Shown here piece by piece: positions 8,912 through 18,492 of a DNA stretch of 64,000 bases; within the stretch, counting starts at the first letter, position 1, and each line of letters starts with the position of its first letter. The stretch comes from Marinospirillum insulare DSM 21763. GTDB lineage: Bacteria > Pseudomonadota > Gammaproteobacteria > Pseudomonadales > Halomonadaceae. Under the pieces are notes generated by a model. That model did no database searches. It saw only the letters and a list, made by a program, of their open reading frames with translations, and was not told the origin of the DNA. The translations under genes and the position numbers were made by a program. The stretch covers positions 55,242 to 119,241 of the forward strand of contig NZ_JMLW01000006.1 in the NCBI RefSeq assembly GCF_000686905.1, written 5' to 3'.

Positions 8912-9763
8912 CTAGCTATTAACGCCCTTCCACCTTAAAAAAGAGTCGATTAAATAGCGTGAAATAGAGGCTTTTGCAGGGAGTTCGGGCAGCTGATCAA
9001 AGGGATACCACTGGGCATCTTCTATTTCAATACCATCAAAAGCAATATCACCGCCTTGGTATTCTGCCCAATAACCTAACATTAAAGAATTAGGGAAAGG
9101 CCAAGATTGGCTGCCTAAATATTTGAAGTTACCAATTTTTACACTCACCTCTTCTTCAACTTCACGGTGTAAGGCCTGTTCAGCTGATTCTCCTGCTTCA
9201 ATAAAGCCTGCTAGGGTGCTGTAAACACCTGGTGCAAAGCGTGGGCTACGCGCTAGAAGTAAAGCGTCTTCTCGCCAAACGAGGGTAATAATGCAAGGTG
9301 AAACTCGGGGGTATTGGCGTAGATGACAGCGTGGGCATTGATGAGCATACTCGTCATTTCTTGGCTGGGTTTTACAGCCACAACGCCCACAATAACGGTG
9401 CTGTTCTTGCCAGTTAGCTAGGCTTGCTGCCGTGGCTAGTAAATCGAAGCTTTCAGGATCGCTTTCTAATAGCCAGCTACGCAAATTAGGCCAATCTTCT
9501 GCTTTGGCTTGACCAGGTTTAGCCAGGCGCAATAAAAGAGGCATACCATCTTTACGCCCCATAACCACGAGTTTAGCGTGCTTGTTTGGGTCATAAAAGG
9601 TTGTTTCTAACCAACCGTTGGCTGAATCTTTAACTGGACGAATACGACTCGAGCCGCAAGTGACTATACCGACAGCTTCGCCCGTATGTATTTCACTGGG
9701 GCCGCGTAAAAAACCTGCTAGCGGTTGTTGCTGAGGAAATTCAGCTTGTAGGGGGTGCCACAT
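8912..9763 (-). CDS. nudC: NADH pyrophosphatase / RNA deNADding Nudix hydrolase
   Basis: 283 residues. Has the NudC zinc ribbon (YCGRCG then HQCPRC, residues ~123-147), a full Nudix box GFIEAGESAEQALHREVEEE, and the NudC-specific SQSWPFPNSLM motif that selects NAD(H). Family members split NADH to NMNH and AMP and remove NAD caps from RNA. The ATG has GGAG seven bases upstream, lying inside the end of dnaQ; the two genes overlap by 23 bases, so coupling is likely. It is followed after 24 bases by the SMC-like gene of the Wadjet-type operon. Confidence 0.95.
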   Translation of the reverse strand: MWHPLQAEFPQQQPLAGFLRGPSEIHTGEAVGIVTCGSSRIRPVKDSANGWLETTFYDPNKHAKLVVMGRKDGMPLLLRLAKPGQAKAEDWPNLRSWLLESDPESFDLLATAASLANWQEQHRYCGRCGCKTQPRNDEYAHQCPRCHLRQYPRVSPCIITLVWREDALLLARSPRFAPGVYSTLAGFIEAGESAEQALHREVEEEVSVKIGNFKYLGSQSWPFPNSLMLGYWAEYQGGDIAFDGIEIEDAQWYPFDQLPELPAKASISRYLIDSFLRWKGVNS

Positions 9764-10511
9764 CCTGCTGCTCCATCTGCTGCCAAAGGCTGGTTTGTCC
9801 GGCTTTTTTGCTTACAAATTCTAGCTTAGCCTGGTGGGCTGCTAGCTCTTCTTCAGTGGCTAACTGCACTCTTAAATTCTGCTGATCTTCAAAAGCTACA
9901 CGGCGGATTGTTGAGTTTAAATCTCTAACCACACCGCTCATTTCATCGTCTTCGTCACCACCTAAAAGTAGTCGGGTTTGACCACCCGTCATGGTGAGGT
10001 AAAGGTCGGCTAATATTTCTGAGTCTAATAATGCGCCGTGAAGGGTTCGTGCAGTGTTATCTATGTTGTAACGCTTACACAAAGCATCTAGGCTGTTGCG
10101 CTGCCCTGGGTGGCGACGACGTGCAAACGCTAGGGTGTCGAATACTTTGCAGTAATCTTCAATTTTGCCATAGCGTGCCTCTCCTAGTTGCTGGTTGAGC
10201 ATTTCTAGTTCGTTATCTAAAAAGCCCACATCAAAAGGCGCGTTATGAATGATGAGTTCTGTCCCTTGAATGTACTCTACAAACGAGTCAGCTAGCTGCG
10301 CAAACAAGGGTTTATCTTTTAAGTCTTCCCAAGTAAAACCATGCACCTGAGCAGCTTCCTCATCTACTTCGCGCTCGGGGTTCATGTATTCATGGAAATT
10401 CTTGCCGGTTAGGTTGCGGCTTACCATTTCCACACAACCTATTTCTATTAGTCGGTGCCCCTCTTTAGGGTCTATACCGGTGGTTTCTGTATCGAGTACA
10501 ACTTGCCTCAT
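9741..10511 (-). CDS. dnaQ: DNA polymerase III epsilon subunit, 3'-5' proofreading exonuclease
   Basis: 256 residues with the DEDDh exonuclease motifs: VLDTETTGID (D7, E9), HNAPFDVGFLDNE (D94), and HGALLDSEILADLYL (His and Asp). The C-terminal ~70 residues form the variable region that in E. coli tethers epsilon to the alpha polymerase subunit. It lies 17 bases after rnhA in the same direction, whereas in E. coli dnaQ and rnhA are divergent neighbours, so the pair is conserved but its orientation differs. Confidence 0.97.
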   Translation of the reverse strand: MRQVVLDTETTGIDPKEGHRLIEIGCVEMVSRNLTGKNFHEYMNPEREVDEEAAQVHGFTWEDLKDKPLFAQLADSFVEYIQGTELIIHNAPFDVGFLDNELEMLNQQLGEARYGKIEDYCKVFDTLAFARRRHPGQRNSLDALCKRYNIDNTARTLHGALLDSEILADLYLTMTGGQTRLLLGGDEDDEMSGVVRDLNSTIRRVAFEDQQNLRVQLATEEELAAHQAKLEFVSKKAGQTSLWQQMEQQDVAPPTS

Positions 10512-10528
10512 GCTGACTGCCTTACTTT

Positions 10529-10999
10529 TTAATCGGTTAAAGTTGGGTTAGGGTCAGTTACACCCCGGTTAGCTAGGTCATCGGCAGCTTCATTACCTGG
10601 ATCACCCGCATGGCCTTTTACCCAGTGCCATTCTACTTGATGACGCTTGGCTTGTTCATCTAGTTGCTGCCAGAGGTCTTTATTTTTGACTGCTGAGCCG
10701 GAAGAAGTTTTCCAGTTTTTTTTCTTCCAGTTGTGCATCCAGCTGGTAATGCCTTGGCGCACATATTGAGAGTCGGTATGTAAATCGACAGGGCAGCTGC
10801 GCTTTAAAGTTTCTAAGGCTTTAATGGCCGCCATCAGCTCCATACGGTTATTGGTGGTATCGCTTTCGCCACCCCAGAGTTCACGCTCAACTTCGCCATA
10901 GCGTAATAAAGCACCCCAGCCTCCACGGCCAGGATTACCTTTGCAAGCACCATCAGTATAAATAACAACTCGGGTTGGGTTTTCTTTTATTTCTGACAA
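10529..10999 (-). CDS. rnhA: Ribonuclease HI
   Basis: 156 residues, typical of RNase HI, which cuts the RNA strand of RNA-DNA hybrids. All active-site elements are visible: [12 protein letters not shown] (Asp), [10 protein letters not shown] (Glu), HTDSQYV (Asp), and the [16 protein letters not shown] loop with His and the last Asp. The handle region [11 protein letters not shown] is present. The only sensible start is a TTG at 10999, one base after the stop of the methyltransferase gene; the next methionine lies past the first catalytic motif. A TTG start in a coupled position suggests low, coupled expression. Confidence 0.97.
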   Translation of the reverse strand: MSEIKENPTRVVIYTDGACKGNPGRGGWGALLRYGEVERELWGGESDTTNNRMELMAAIKALETLKRSCPVDLHTDSQYVRQGITSWMHNWKKKNWKTSSGSAVKNKDLWQQLDEQAKRHQVEWHWVKGHAGDPGNEAADDLANRGVTDPNPTLTD

Positions 11000-11000
11000 A

Positions 11001-11807
11001 TCATTTCTCGGTTTTTAAACTGGTTCGGGTTGGGGAAGCCACGGGTTGATTGGTTAGCCAGTGGGTACTTTTTTGTACGTTTTGCGGCCTTAAAGGGCTG
11101 CCCACTCGTTTTTTTACTCTTAATAAATAAATGCCTGCTAAGGGCCAATTTTTTTTATCTAGGCGCTGATCTAGGTCTGCTAAACGCACAAGTAGTTTTT
11201 TACTGTTACAAACAGGACGGTGGAATAGCTGTTGTGCTGCCTCTTGTTTTAAATCTAAAAACTCAAACCAGTCTTGAAGTTTATTTTGACTAATAAAAGC
11301 AGCAGACTTTAAAGCAACCAGTGGCTCTGCTTGTAAGCTTTTAGGTAGCATTTTTGCCAATCCCCAAAGACTGTAGGGATTAAAGCCTAATATTAACATT
11401 TCCCCTTTTGGTAAAGTAACTCTCGCCGCCTCTTTTAAAAGTGCATGAGGTCGATCAAAAATCTCTAAGGAATGATGCAGTAAAACTACGTCCATAGAAT
11501 CGTTAGGCAAGGGTAATTTAGATGGGTCAGCAATTAAGCAGCTAGGATGTTCAGCCAAAGCAAAACTGGGTCGCCATTCTATTTTATGCTTAATAGTACA
11601 GCTTGCTAGCAGGTGTTTAGAAGAGCAAGAGCCAAGACTTAGCACATGGTAACCACAGAGGCTTTCCATTATAGGTGCTAAAAGCTCAGCCTCTACTCGT
11701 AAAACTTCTTTACCTAGGTGCGAAGCCCAAAATTTTTGCCAAGCTTGCCAAGTTAAGCTGTTTGCTTGATTCTTTAAAGCTTGGGTGTCTGAATTTTGCA
11801 GATGCAT
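11001..11807 (-). CDS. Class I SAM-dependent methyltransferase, YafS-like
   Basis: About 268 residues. A class I methyltransferase fold is suggested by [14 protein letters not shown] (motif I position but Gly-poor), a later [41 protein letters not shown] (motifs IV-VI), and a C-terminal KKLLVRL segment. E. coli has the uncharacterised methyltransferase yafS in the same gloB-rnhA-dnaQ neighbourhood, so this is probably its counterpart; the substrate is unknown. The frame stays open to 11882, which would overlap the divergent gloB start; I prefer the ATG at 11807, though neither start has a strong ribosome-binding site. Motif I departs from the usual GxGxG pattern. Confidence 0.8.
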   Translation of the reverse strand: MHLQNSDTQALKNQANSLTWQAWQKFWASHLGKEVLRVEAELLAPIMESLCGYHVLSLGSCSSKHLLASCTIKHKIEWRPSFALAEHPSCLIADPSKLPLPNDSMDVVLLHHSLEIFDRPHALLKEAARVTLPKGEMLILGFNPYSLWGLAKMLPKSLQAEPLVALKSAAFISQNKLQDWFEFLDLKQEAAQQLFHRPVCNSKKLLVRLADLDQRLDKKNWPLAGIYLLRVKKRVGSPLRPQNVQKSTHWLTNQPVASPTRTSLKTEK

Positions 11808-11880
11808 AGCCGATGCCGTAAAGTTAAGTGAGTCTTCATACAAGATTAGCACAGCAACCCTTTGATAACAGGAAAACACC

Positions 11881-12663
11881 ATGCTTGAAGTTCAGCCTAT
11901 TCATGCTTTTAACGATAACTATATTTGGCTAATTAAAGCGCCTAACCAAAAGTCTTGCTGGGTGGTAGACCCAGGTGATGCCACGCCTGTTTTAAATTAT
12001 TTACAAGCGGAAAACCTAACCTTAGAAGGTATTTTGCTAACTCACCATCATTATGACCATATCGATGGTGTAGCAGACTTAGCCAAACCAGGTGTTGAGG
12101 TGGTTGGCTTTGCTAAAGACGCTCAGCGCTTGCCCGCTTTAACCCAGCCCTTGGTAGCAGGTGATACTTTTGAACTGTTAGGTGAAAGGGTTAAAGTCAT
12201 GGAAGTGCCAGGTCATACTCTGGGGCATATCGTTTATTTCATTGAAAACGAGCAGCAAGCCTTATTATTTAGTGGCGACACTTTGTTTGCGGCTGGCTGT
12301 GGACGTATGTTTGAAGGCACACCTGAACAAATGCAAGCTTCCTTACAAAGCTTAGCCAGTTTACCTGCAAGCACCCAGGTTTTTGCAGCCCATGAATACA
12401 CCCTAAGTAACTTGAAGTTTGCTTTGTTGGTTGAGCCAAACAACCCTGCCTTACAAACTCGCATGACTGATTGCACCAAGCTAAGAGAAGCACAAAAGCC
12501 CACTTTGCCATCCAACCTAGGTATTGAATTAGCGACTAACCCCTTCTTGCGTTTAGACCAACCAGAAGTCTTAGCGTCACTAGAAAAACGTCATCCAGAA
12601 GTAGCTATTGATGGTGCAGCTCAAGCCTTCAAGCTGTTAAGAGCATGGAAGGATACCGCTTAG
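11881..12663 (+). CDS. gloB: Hydroxyacylglutathione hydrolase (glyoxalase II)
   Basis: 260 residues, metallo-beta-lactamase fold. The binuclear metal motif THHHYDHIDG (H55, H57, D59, H60) is followed by VPGHTLGHI and GDTLFAAGCGRMFEGT and by the conserved AAHEYTLSNLKFA segment; the C-terminal substrate-binding domain ends in LRAWKD. It hydrolyses S-lactoylglutathione to lactate and glutathione, the second step of methylglyoxal detoxification. AGGA precedes the ATG. It is transcribed divergently from the YafS-like methyltransferase. Confidence 0.97.
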   Translation: MLEVQPIHAFNDNYIWLIKAPNQKSCWVVDPGDATPVLNYLQAENLTLEGILLTHHHYDHIDGVADLAKPGVEVVGFAKDAQRLPALTQPLVAGDTFELLGERVKVMEVPGHTLGHIVYFIENEQQALLFSGDTLFAAGCGRMFEGTPEQMQASLQSLASLPASTQVFAAHEYTLSNLKFALLVEPNNPALQTRMTDCTKLREAQKPTLPSNLGIELATNPFLRLDQPEVLASLEKRHPEVAIDGAAQAFKLLRAWKDTA

Positions 12664-12768
12664 TTACCTTTAGATAACTAGTGTTTACTTGTATAGGTTG
12701 CAGCTAATGCTTAAAATGCGTCAAATTAGCTATTTCACTAAGACACCTACTAGATACCCCTATACCCT

Positions 12769-14454
12769 ATGCGCCTTACTATTCATCGTTTATTTCGCCC
12801 CTTGTCGTCTTTACTTTTGCCACTGGCGACCGGCAGCCTGCTTGTTTTACAAGGTTGTCAAAGTCTGCCATCTAATCTTTCAACCCAAAGTAGCCCTAAA
12901 CCAGCCGAACCTGCGCAGGTTTGGAACCAGCTTTCCTCAACTCAAAGCTTGACCAGCTATCGTCATTACGATGAAAAACTAGGTTTTGCAGGGCTATTAA
13001 AAGAAGCAAACGCTGCTGATTGGCGATCTTGGCAAGAGCCGAGCCTGCCTGAATATGATTTGTGGGATAGACTACGCGAAAACTTTGCCATAGATATTTC
13101 TAGCAATGACCCACGCGTTATTGCACAAATGAACTGGTATCGTCGCCACCCACAATATATGGACAGAGTTGCCAAGCGTGCCAGCCGCTATATGTTCCAT
13201 GTGATTGAAGAAATAGAGCGCCGCGGTTTACCCGGTGAGCTTGCCCTGCTTCCTATCGTTGAAAGTGCTTATGATCCCTTTGCTTATTCGCATGGTCGGG
13301 CTTCGGGTATGTGGCAATTTATTCCTGGTACGGCACGGCATTTTGGCTTAGAAAACAACTGGTGGTACGACGGCCGCCGTGACTTGGTCGCTTCTACCGA
13401 TGCTGCCCTCACCTATTTAACTCAGTTAAACCGCCGCTTTGATGACTGGCACCTAGCCTTAGCTTCTTATAATACGGGTGGTGGTAATGTTAACCGTGCT
13501 TTACGTCATAACCGTAATGCCGGTGGTAATGGCACTTTTTGGGAGTTAAAGCTCCATGCTGAAACCCGTGCCTATGTACCTAAAATGATAGCTTTGGCAC
13601 GTTTGATAGCCGACCCTGAAGAATATGGCATGAACCTAACTTCCATTCCTAACCGACCTTACTTTGCGGCTGTAGATACCCAAGGACAGGTTGATTTAGC
13701 CATGGCTGCTGAGTTAGCTGATATCAGCATGAATGAGCTTTACCTGCTGAACCCTGGCTTTAGCCAGTGGGCAACCAGCCCTGATGGGCCGCACCGCTTG
13801 CTAGTGCCGGTAGCCAATGCTGAAATTTTTGCCGAAAACCTAAAAAGCCTACCACCTCAGCAACGCATGAGCTGGCAGCGCTACCGGGTTAATTCGGGTG
13901 ATAGCCTGCTAACTATTTCACGTCGTTTTAATACCACACCCAGTATGATTCGTGATGCTAACCAATTGCGTGGCGATATTATTCGTGCCGGGCATGAGTT
14001 GTTAATTCCTATTCCTAGCCAAGATGCGCGTCAATATGCTTTAAGCGAAGACCAGCGCCAGCAACGCCGCCAAAACGTAACGCGTAAAGGACAAAAAATA
14101 GATCATACGGTTCGTTCGGGTGATAGTTTCTGGATTTTAGCGCGTCGCCACGGTGTGTCGGTACGTGAACTCGCTAGCTGGAATAGCATGGCACCCGGTG
14201 ACCCATTAATAGCAGGGCAACACTTGGTTATTTGGTCGCGTGCCAGCAATGCTAAAACCCTTGCTAAAGCCAATAATCGCAGTGTGATGCGTAAGGTGAA
14301 TTACACGGTTCGTAATGGCGATAACCTAGCCAATATAGCCAACCGCTTTAGAGTCAGCGTGGGTGATATTGCCCGCTGGAATAGCTTAAATACCAGCCGC
14401 TATTTACAGCCAGGCCAAAGCTTAACCCTGCACGTTGATGTAACACGCAACTAA
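12769..14454 (+). CDS. mltD: Membrane-bound lytic murein transglycosylase D
   Basis: 561-residue lipoprotein that cleaves peptidoglycan glycan strands with formation of 1,6-anhydroMurNAc. A signal sequence ends in the lipobox LVLQGC (lipidated C30). The SLT domain follows (~residues 130-290), with catalytic Glu in LPIVESAYDPFAYSHGRASGMWQF, split here as LPIVESAYDPFAYS and GRASGMWQFIPGTA. Three LysM repeats bind peptidoglycan: YRVNSGDSLLTIS, HTVRSGDSFWILA and YTVRNGDNLANIA. An in-frame stop lies just upstream of the ATG, so this is the first possible ATG, although no clear Shine-Dalgarno is visible. Confidence 0.96.
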   Translation: MRLTIHRLFRPLSSLLLPLATGSLLVLQGCQSLPSNLSTQSSPKPAEPAQVWNQLSSTQSLTSYRHYDEKLGFAGLLKEANAADWRSWQEPSLPEYDLWDRLRENFAIDISSNDPRVIAQMNWYRRHPQYMDRVAKRASRYMFHVIEEIERRGLPGELALLPIVESAYDPFAYSHGRASGMWQFIPGTARHFGLENNWWYDGRRDLVASTDAALTYLTQLNRRFDDWHLALASYNTGGGNVNRALRHNRNAGGNGTFWELKLHAETRAYVPKMIALARLIADPEEYGMNLTSIPNRPYFAAVDTQGQVDLAMAAELADISMNELYLLNPGFSQWATSPDGPHRLLVPVANAEIFAENLKSLPPQQRMSWQRYRVNSGDSLLTISRRFNTTPSMIRDANQLRGDIIRAGHELLIPIPSQDARQYALSEDQRQQRRQNVTRKGQKIDHTVRSGDSFWILARRHGVSVRELASWNSMAPGDPLIAGQHLVIWSRASNAKTLAKANNRSVMRKVNYTVRNGDNLANIANRFRVSVGDIARWNSLNTSRYLQPGQSLTLHVDVTRN

Positions 14455-14524
14455 AAATACTCAATACTTAAGTAGCTAACCAATAATTAAAAAGTTCATT
14501 TATGCTTTAGCTAAGGAGCAGCAG

Positions 14525-16345
14525 ATGTCGGGAAAAATCACCTTGTGCAAACCTTTTAGCAAGTTGGTCTGTTTAGTCTTATTACCCGGTCTGCTGTTTG
14601 TTGCTAGCCCTTTATTAGCCTCAAGCAAGCCACCTGTTTGCAGCCATGCGTTAAGTTTGCATGGTGAAGCCAAGTACCCGGCTAATTTCGCTCACCTAGA
14701 TTACGTTAACCCTCAAGCACCCAAAGGCGGTAGTCTACGCCAAGCGGCACAGGGCACTTTCGATAGTTTTAATCCTTTTATAGTGCAAGGCACAGCAGCA
14801 GTAGGTTTGGGCAATATTTATGACTCCCTTACCTACCACACAGCGGATGAACCTTTTACTGAATACGGCTTACTTGCCAGTTGCATGCAGCTAGACCCAG
14901 CTGGTCATTGGATAGAATTTGAACTGCGCCCTGAAGCACGCTTCCATGATGGCAAACCTGTCACCACTGAAGACGTTGCTTTTACTTTTAAATTATTGCG
15001 TGAAGAAGGCCAGCCTTTTTACCGTGCCTACTATGCTGATATTACAGAAATAAAAGTACTTAACCCGCAGCGCATTCGCTTTGAACTAGCCAGTCACCAA
15101 AACCGTGAACTGCCGCTGATTATTGGGCAAATTCCTATTCTGCCCAAGCATTACTGGCAAGACCGTGATTTTAAACAGCCTTCTTTAGACAAGCCGTTAG
15201 GCAGTGGCCCATATAAAATTGCAGACGTTGATTCTGGCCGGCGCATTGTTTACCAAAAAGTTGCTGACTATTGGGGTGAAAATTTACCGATTAATCTAGG
15301 CCGTAATAATATTGAAAATATGATTTACGACTATTACCGTGATGCCACGGTTGCCTTGGAAGCCTTTAAAGCCGGACGATTAGATTTCAGACTTGAAAAC
15401 ATTGCCCGTAACTGGGCCACCGGCTACAACAGCCCCGCTTTAAACAGCGGTGATTTAGTCTTAGAAAGCATTCCCCATAAAAACTCAGCCGGTATGCAAG
15501 GTTTTTTCTTTAATACCCGCCGTGAAGTGTTTAAAGACCCCAAAGTTCGTCTAGCACTAACCCAAATGTTTGATTTTGAATGGTCGAATCAGCAGCTATT
15601 TCATGGTGCATATACCCGTACGCAAAGCTATTTTAGTAATTCCGAATTAGCGAGCAGTGGTTTACCTCAAGGCAAAGAACTAGCACTTTTAAAGCCTTTT
15701 GCTAAACAACTGCCTGAAGAAGTTTTTGCTACTGAATACAGCCTGCCAGTGACCGATGGCAGCGGTAATATTCGTAACCAAACGCGTAAAGCTTTAGGTT
15801 TATTGCGTGAAGCAGGTTGGAAGATTGATGGTCGCCGCCTAGTCAATGCAGAGGGTGAGCAATTGCGTTTTGAAATACTTTTGCACGACTCTTCCTTTGA
15901 GCGAGTGGTTTTACCTTGGCGACAAAACCTAGAAAGAATCGGTATTCGTATGGATGTGCGTGTGGTTGATGTGACCCAATACCTAAATCGCCTCCGCAGC
16001 TTTGATTACGACATGGTGGTTTCTTCGATTGGTCAAAGCTTGTCACCGGGTAACGAGCAGCGAGAGTTTTTTCATTCTGAATTTGCCCACTCACCCGATG
16101 GTCGTAATATTTCTGGTGTGAAAGACTCAGTGGTCGATGCCCTTATTGAACAGCTAATAAATGCTAAAGACAGAGACAGCTTAGTTACTGCTACCCGTGC
16201 TTTAGACCGAGTGCTGTTATGGGGACATTATGTAATTCCTCACTTTCATTTAAGTGAATATCGGGTTGCCCGCCACAAACATATTAAAATTCCTGAAGTG
16301 CGCCCTGATTATGGTCTACCTATAGATACTTGGTGGGTTGAATAA
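14525..16345 (+). CDS. yejA: Peptide ABC transporter, periplasmic substrate-binding protein YejA
   Basis: 606 residues, solute-binding protein family 5. An N-terminal signal peptide has a hydrophobic core around VCLVLLPGLLFVASPLLAS, and the mature part opens with HALSLHGEAKYP and YVNPQAPKGGSLRQAA, typical of YejA. AAGGAG lies seven bases before the ATG. It captures oligopeptides in the periplasm for import through YejBEF; in enterobacteria the system handles peptides including microcin C, a role known for the family and not shown here. First gene of a four-gene rightward operon. Confidence 0.95.
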   Translation: MSGKITLCKPFSKLVCLVLLPGLLFVASPLLASSKPPVCSHALSLHGEAKYPANFAHLDYVNPQAPKGGSLRQAAQGTFDSFNPFIVQGTAAVGLGNIYDSLTYHTADEPFTEYGLLASCMQLDPAGHWIEFELRPEARFHDGKPVTTEDVAFTFKLLREEGQPFYRAYYADITEIKVLNPQRIRFELASHQNRELPLIIGQIPILPKHYWQDRDFKQPSLDKPLGSGPYKIADVDSGRRIVYQKVADYWGENLPINLGRNNIENMIYDYYRDATVALEAFKAGRLDFRLENIARNWATGYNSPALNSGDLVLESIPHKNSAGMQGFFFNTRREVFKDPKVRLALTQMFDFEWSNQQLFHGAYTRTQSYFSNSELASSGLPQGKELALLKPFAKQLPEEVFATEYSLPVTDGSGNIRNQTRKALGLLREAGWKIDGRRLVNAEGEQLRFEILLHDSSFERVVLPWRQNLERIGIRMDVRVVDVTQYLNRLRSFDYDMVVSSIGQSLSPGNEQREFFHSEFAHSPDGRNISGVKDSVVDALIEQLINAKDRDSLVTATRALDRVLLWGHYVIPHFHLSEYRVARHKHIKIPEVRPDYGLPIDTWWVE

Positions 16346-16348
16346 TCA

Positions 16349-17443
16349 ATGGCGCCTTACCTGCTAAGACGTTTGTTATTAATTCCACCCACTTTACTGG
16401 GTATTTTGCTGCTGAATTTTTTGATTATTCAAGCTGCCCCCGGCGGCCCGATTGAGCAAGTGATGGCACAAATGGGCGGCATGGATGGCTTAAGCAGCAC
16501 CCGTATTGATTCTTCAGGCGGTGGTGAAGCCGTTGCTAGCCGCTCTGATGATAACAGTTCTTCTTACCGTGGCTCTCGCGGTGTTGATGCCCGTTTTATT
16601 GCTGAACTAGAGCAGCAATTTGGCTTTGATAAACCTGCCCATCAACGTTTTTTGCAAATGGTAGGGCAATATTTGCGCTTTGATTTAGGCGAAAGTTTTT
16701 TTCGGGGTCGCAGTGTTACCGAGCTGATTATTGAAAAAATGCCGGTCTCTATTTCATTGGGGCTTTGGTCGACCTTGCTTATTTATTTAATATCTATTCC
16801 TTTAGGTATTCATAAAGCACTTAAACACGGCAGCCGTTTTGATGTTTGGACTTCTTCGGTAGTGATTGTTGGCTATGCCATTCCCGGTTTTTTGTTTGCG
16901 ATTCTTTTAATCGTGTTGTTTGCTGGCGGCAGTTATTTAGACTGGTTTCCGCTGCGGGGTTTAACGTCTGAAAACTTCAGTGAACTCAGCACGCTAGGCA
17001 AAATAACCGATTACTTTTGGCACCTAGCCTTGCCTGTTTTAGCCATGACCATTTCTGGTTTTGCTACCCTTACCCTATTAACTAAAAACTCCTTTTTAGA
17101 TGAAATCCATAAACAGTATGTGCTAACTGCCCGTGCCAAAGGTGCCAGTGAACAGCAGGTGCTTTATGGGCACGTTTTTCGTAATGCCATGCTGATTATT
17201 ATTGCGGGAATGCCAGCCGCTTTGGTGAGTATTTTCTTTACTGGCTCGTTATTAATTGAGGTAATTTTCTCTTTAGACGGTTTAGGCTTATTAGGTTTTG
17301 AAGCCATAGTACAAAGGGATTACCCAGTGGTGTTTGGTACTTTATATTTATTCACCCTAATAGGTCTGCTGCTAAAAATTATTAGCGATATTACCTATAT
17401 GTTGATTGACCCACGCATTGATTTTTCGTCGAGGGAAAATTAA
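16349..17443 (+). CDS. yejB: Peptide ABC transporter permease YejB
   Basis: 364-residue inner-membrane permease of the BPD transport family. It starts [21 protein letters not shown], has the APGGP segment, a Ser/Gly-rich periplasmic insert at ~residues 45-75, at least six membrane segments, and the EAA-type cytoplasmic loop [23 protein letters not shown] that docks on the ATPase. The start lies three bases after yejA, and the stop overlaps the yejE start as TAATG. Confidence 0.95.
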   Translation: MAPYLLRRLLLIPPTLLGILLLNFLIIQAAPGGPIEQVMAQMGGMDGLSSTRIDSSGGGEAVASRSDDNSSSYRGSRGVDARFIAELEQQFGFDKPAHQRFLQMVGQYLRFDLGESFFRGRSVTELIIEKMPVSISLGLWSTLLIYLISIPLGIHKALKHGSRFDVWTSSVVIVGYAIPGFLFAILLIVLFAGGSYLDWFPLRGLTSENFSELSTLGKITDYFWHLALPVLAMTISGFATLTLLTKNSFLDEIHKQYVLTARAKGASEQQVLYGHVFRNAMLIIIAGMPAALVSIFFTGSLLIEVIFSLDGLGLLGFEAIVQRDYPVVFGTLYLFTLIGLLLKIISDITYMLIDPRIDFSSREN

Positions 17444-18492
17444 TGGCATTCTTCTCTATAAACAAAATATCACCGCTTAACCAACGCCGCTGGCAGTTAT
17501 TTAAAGCCAACCGCCGGGCTTGGTGGGCGCTCTGGGCTTTTTTATTCATGTTTGGTATTAGCCTAGTGGCTGAACTGGTCGCTAACGATAAGCCTTTGTT
17601 AGTTAGCTATGCTGGCGAGCTGTATTTCCCACTGGTTAAAGATTACCCAGAAACCACTTTTGGTGGTGATTTACCCCTAGCCGCTGATTTTAGAGACAGC
17701 TATTTATTAGAACAAATTAACCAAGCTGGCTGGGTGTTATGGCCGTTAATTCCTTTTAGCCATGAAACCATTAACTACAATTTAACCCAACCAGCGCCAG
17801 CACCACCTTCAACTGAAAACTGGTTAGGTACCGATGACCAAGGGCGCGATGTATTAGCTAGAGTGATTTACAGCTTAAGGTTGTCGATTATTTTTGCTTT
17901 GCTATTAACGCTAGGCAGCAGTTTAGTGGGCGTATTTGTGGGTGCCATTCAAGGTTATTATGGCGGAAAACTCGACCTATGGGGACAGCGTTTTATCGAG
18001 ATTTGGTCAGGGCTACCCACGCTTTTTGTTTTAATAATTCTGGCCAGTATGATTGCCCCCAGCTTTTGGTGGCTACTGTTAATTATGCTGTTGTTTAGCT
18101 GGACGGCTTTGGTCGATTTAGTACGTGCAGAATGCCTAAGAGCGCGTAACTTAGAATATGTACGGGCAGCAAGGGCTTTAGGCCTGCCTAACCACTTTAT
18201 TTTATTTAGGCATGTGTTGCCCAATGCCATGGTTGCCACCCTCACTTTTTTGCCGTTTTTATTTACTGGCGCAGTCACTACCCTAACCGCCTTAGACTTT
18301 TTAGGTTTTGGAATGCCACCGGGAACACCGTCTTTAGGTGAATTAGTCGCCCAAGGCAAGGCTAACTTACAAGCACCTTGGTTGGGCTTAACCGCTTTTG
18401 CAACCTTGGCTTTGCTGTTAACCCTGTTGGTATTTATTGGCGAAGGGGTGCGAGATGCCTTTGACCCACGCAAGGCTATGCAAAATGACTAA
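17443..18492 (+). CDS. yejE: Peptide ABC transporter permease YejE
   Basis: 349-residue partner permease of YejB. The N-terminus has the OppC-type NQRRWQLFKANRRAWWALW stretch followed by a membrane helix. A periplasmic section contains NWLGTDDQGRDVLARVIYSLR, and the EAA loop reads EYVRAARALGLPNHFILFRHVLPNAM. The carboxyl end FIGEGVRDAFDPRKAM is typical of the family. Its last eight bases overlap the start of yejF (ATGACTAA). Confidence 0.95.
   Translation: MAFFSINKISPLNQRRWQLFKANRRAWWALWAFLFMFGISLVAELVANDKPLLVSYAGELYFPLVKDYPETTFGGDLPLAADFRDSYLLEQINQAGWVLWPLIPFSHETINYNLTQPAPAPPSTENWLGTDDQGRDVLARVIYSLRLSIIFALLLTLGSSLVGVFVGAIQGYYGGKLDLWGQRFIEIWSGLPTLFVLIILASMIAPSFWWLLLIMLLFSWTALVDLVRAECLRARNLEYVRAARALGLPNHFILFRHVLPNAMVATLTFLPFLFTGAVTTLTALDFLGFGMPPGTPSLGELVAQGKANLQAPWLGLTAFATLALLLTLLVFIGEGVRDAFDPRKAMQND

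Noticed and set aside
12689..12952. 87-codon frame overlapping the start of mltD
   Set aside because: It overlaps the mltD signal peptide and SLT region in another frame; mltD has lipobox, catalytic and LysM motifs, while this has none.
17958..18473. 171-codon open frame antisense to yejE
   Set aside because: The overlapped gene is a clear, well conserved permease with operon coupling; the antisense product is a basic low-complexity sequence with no family resemblance.
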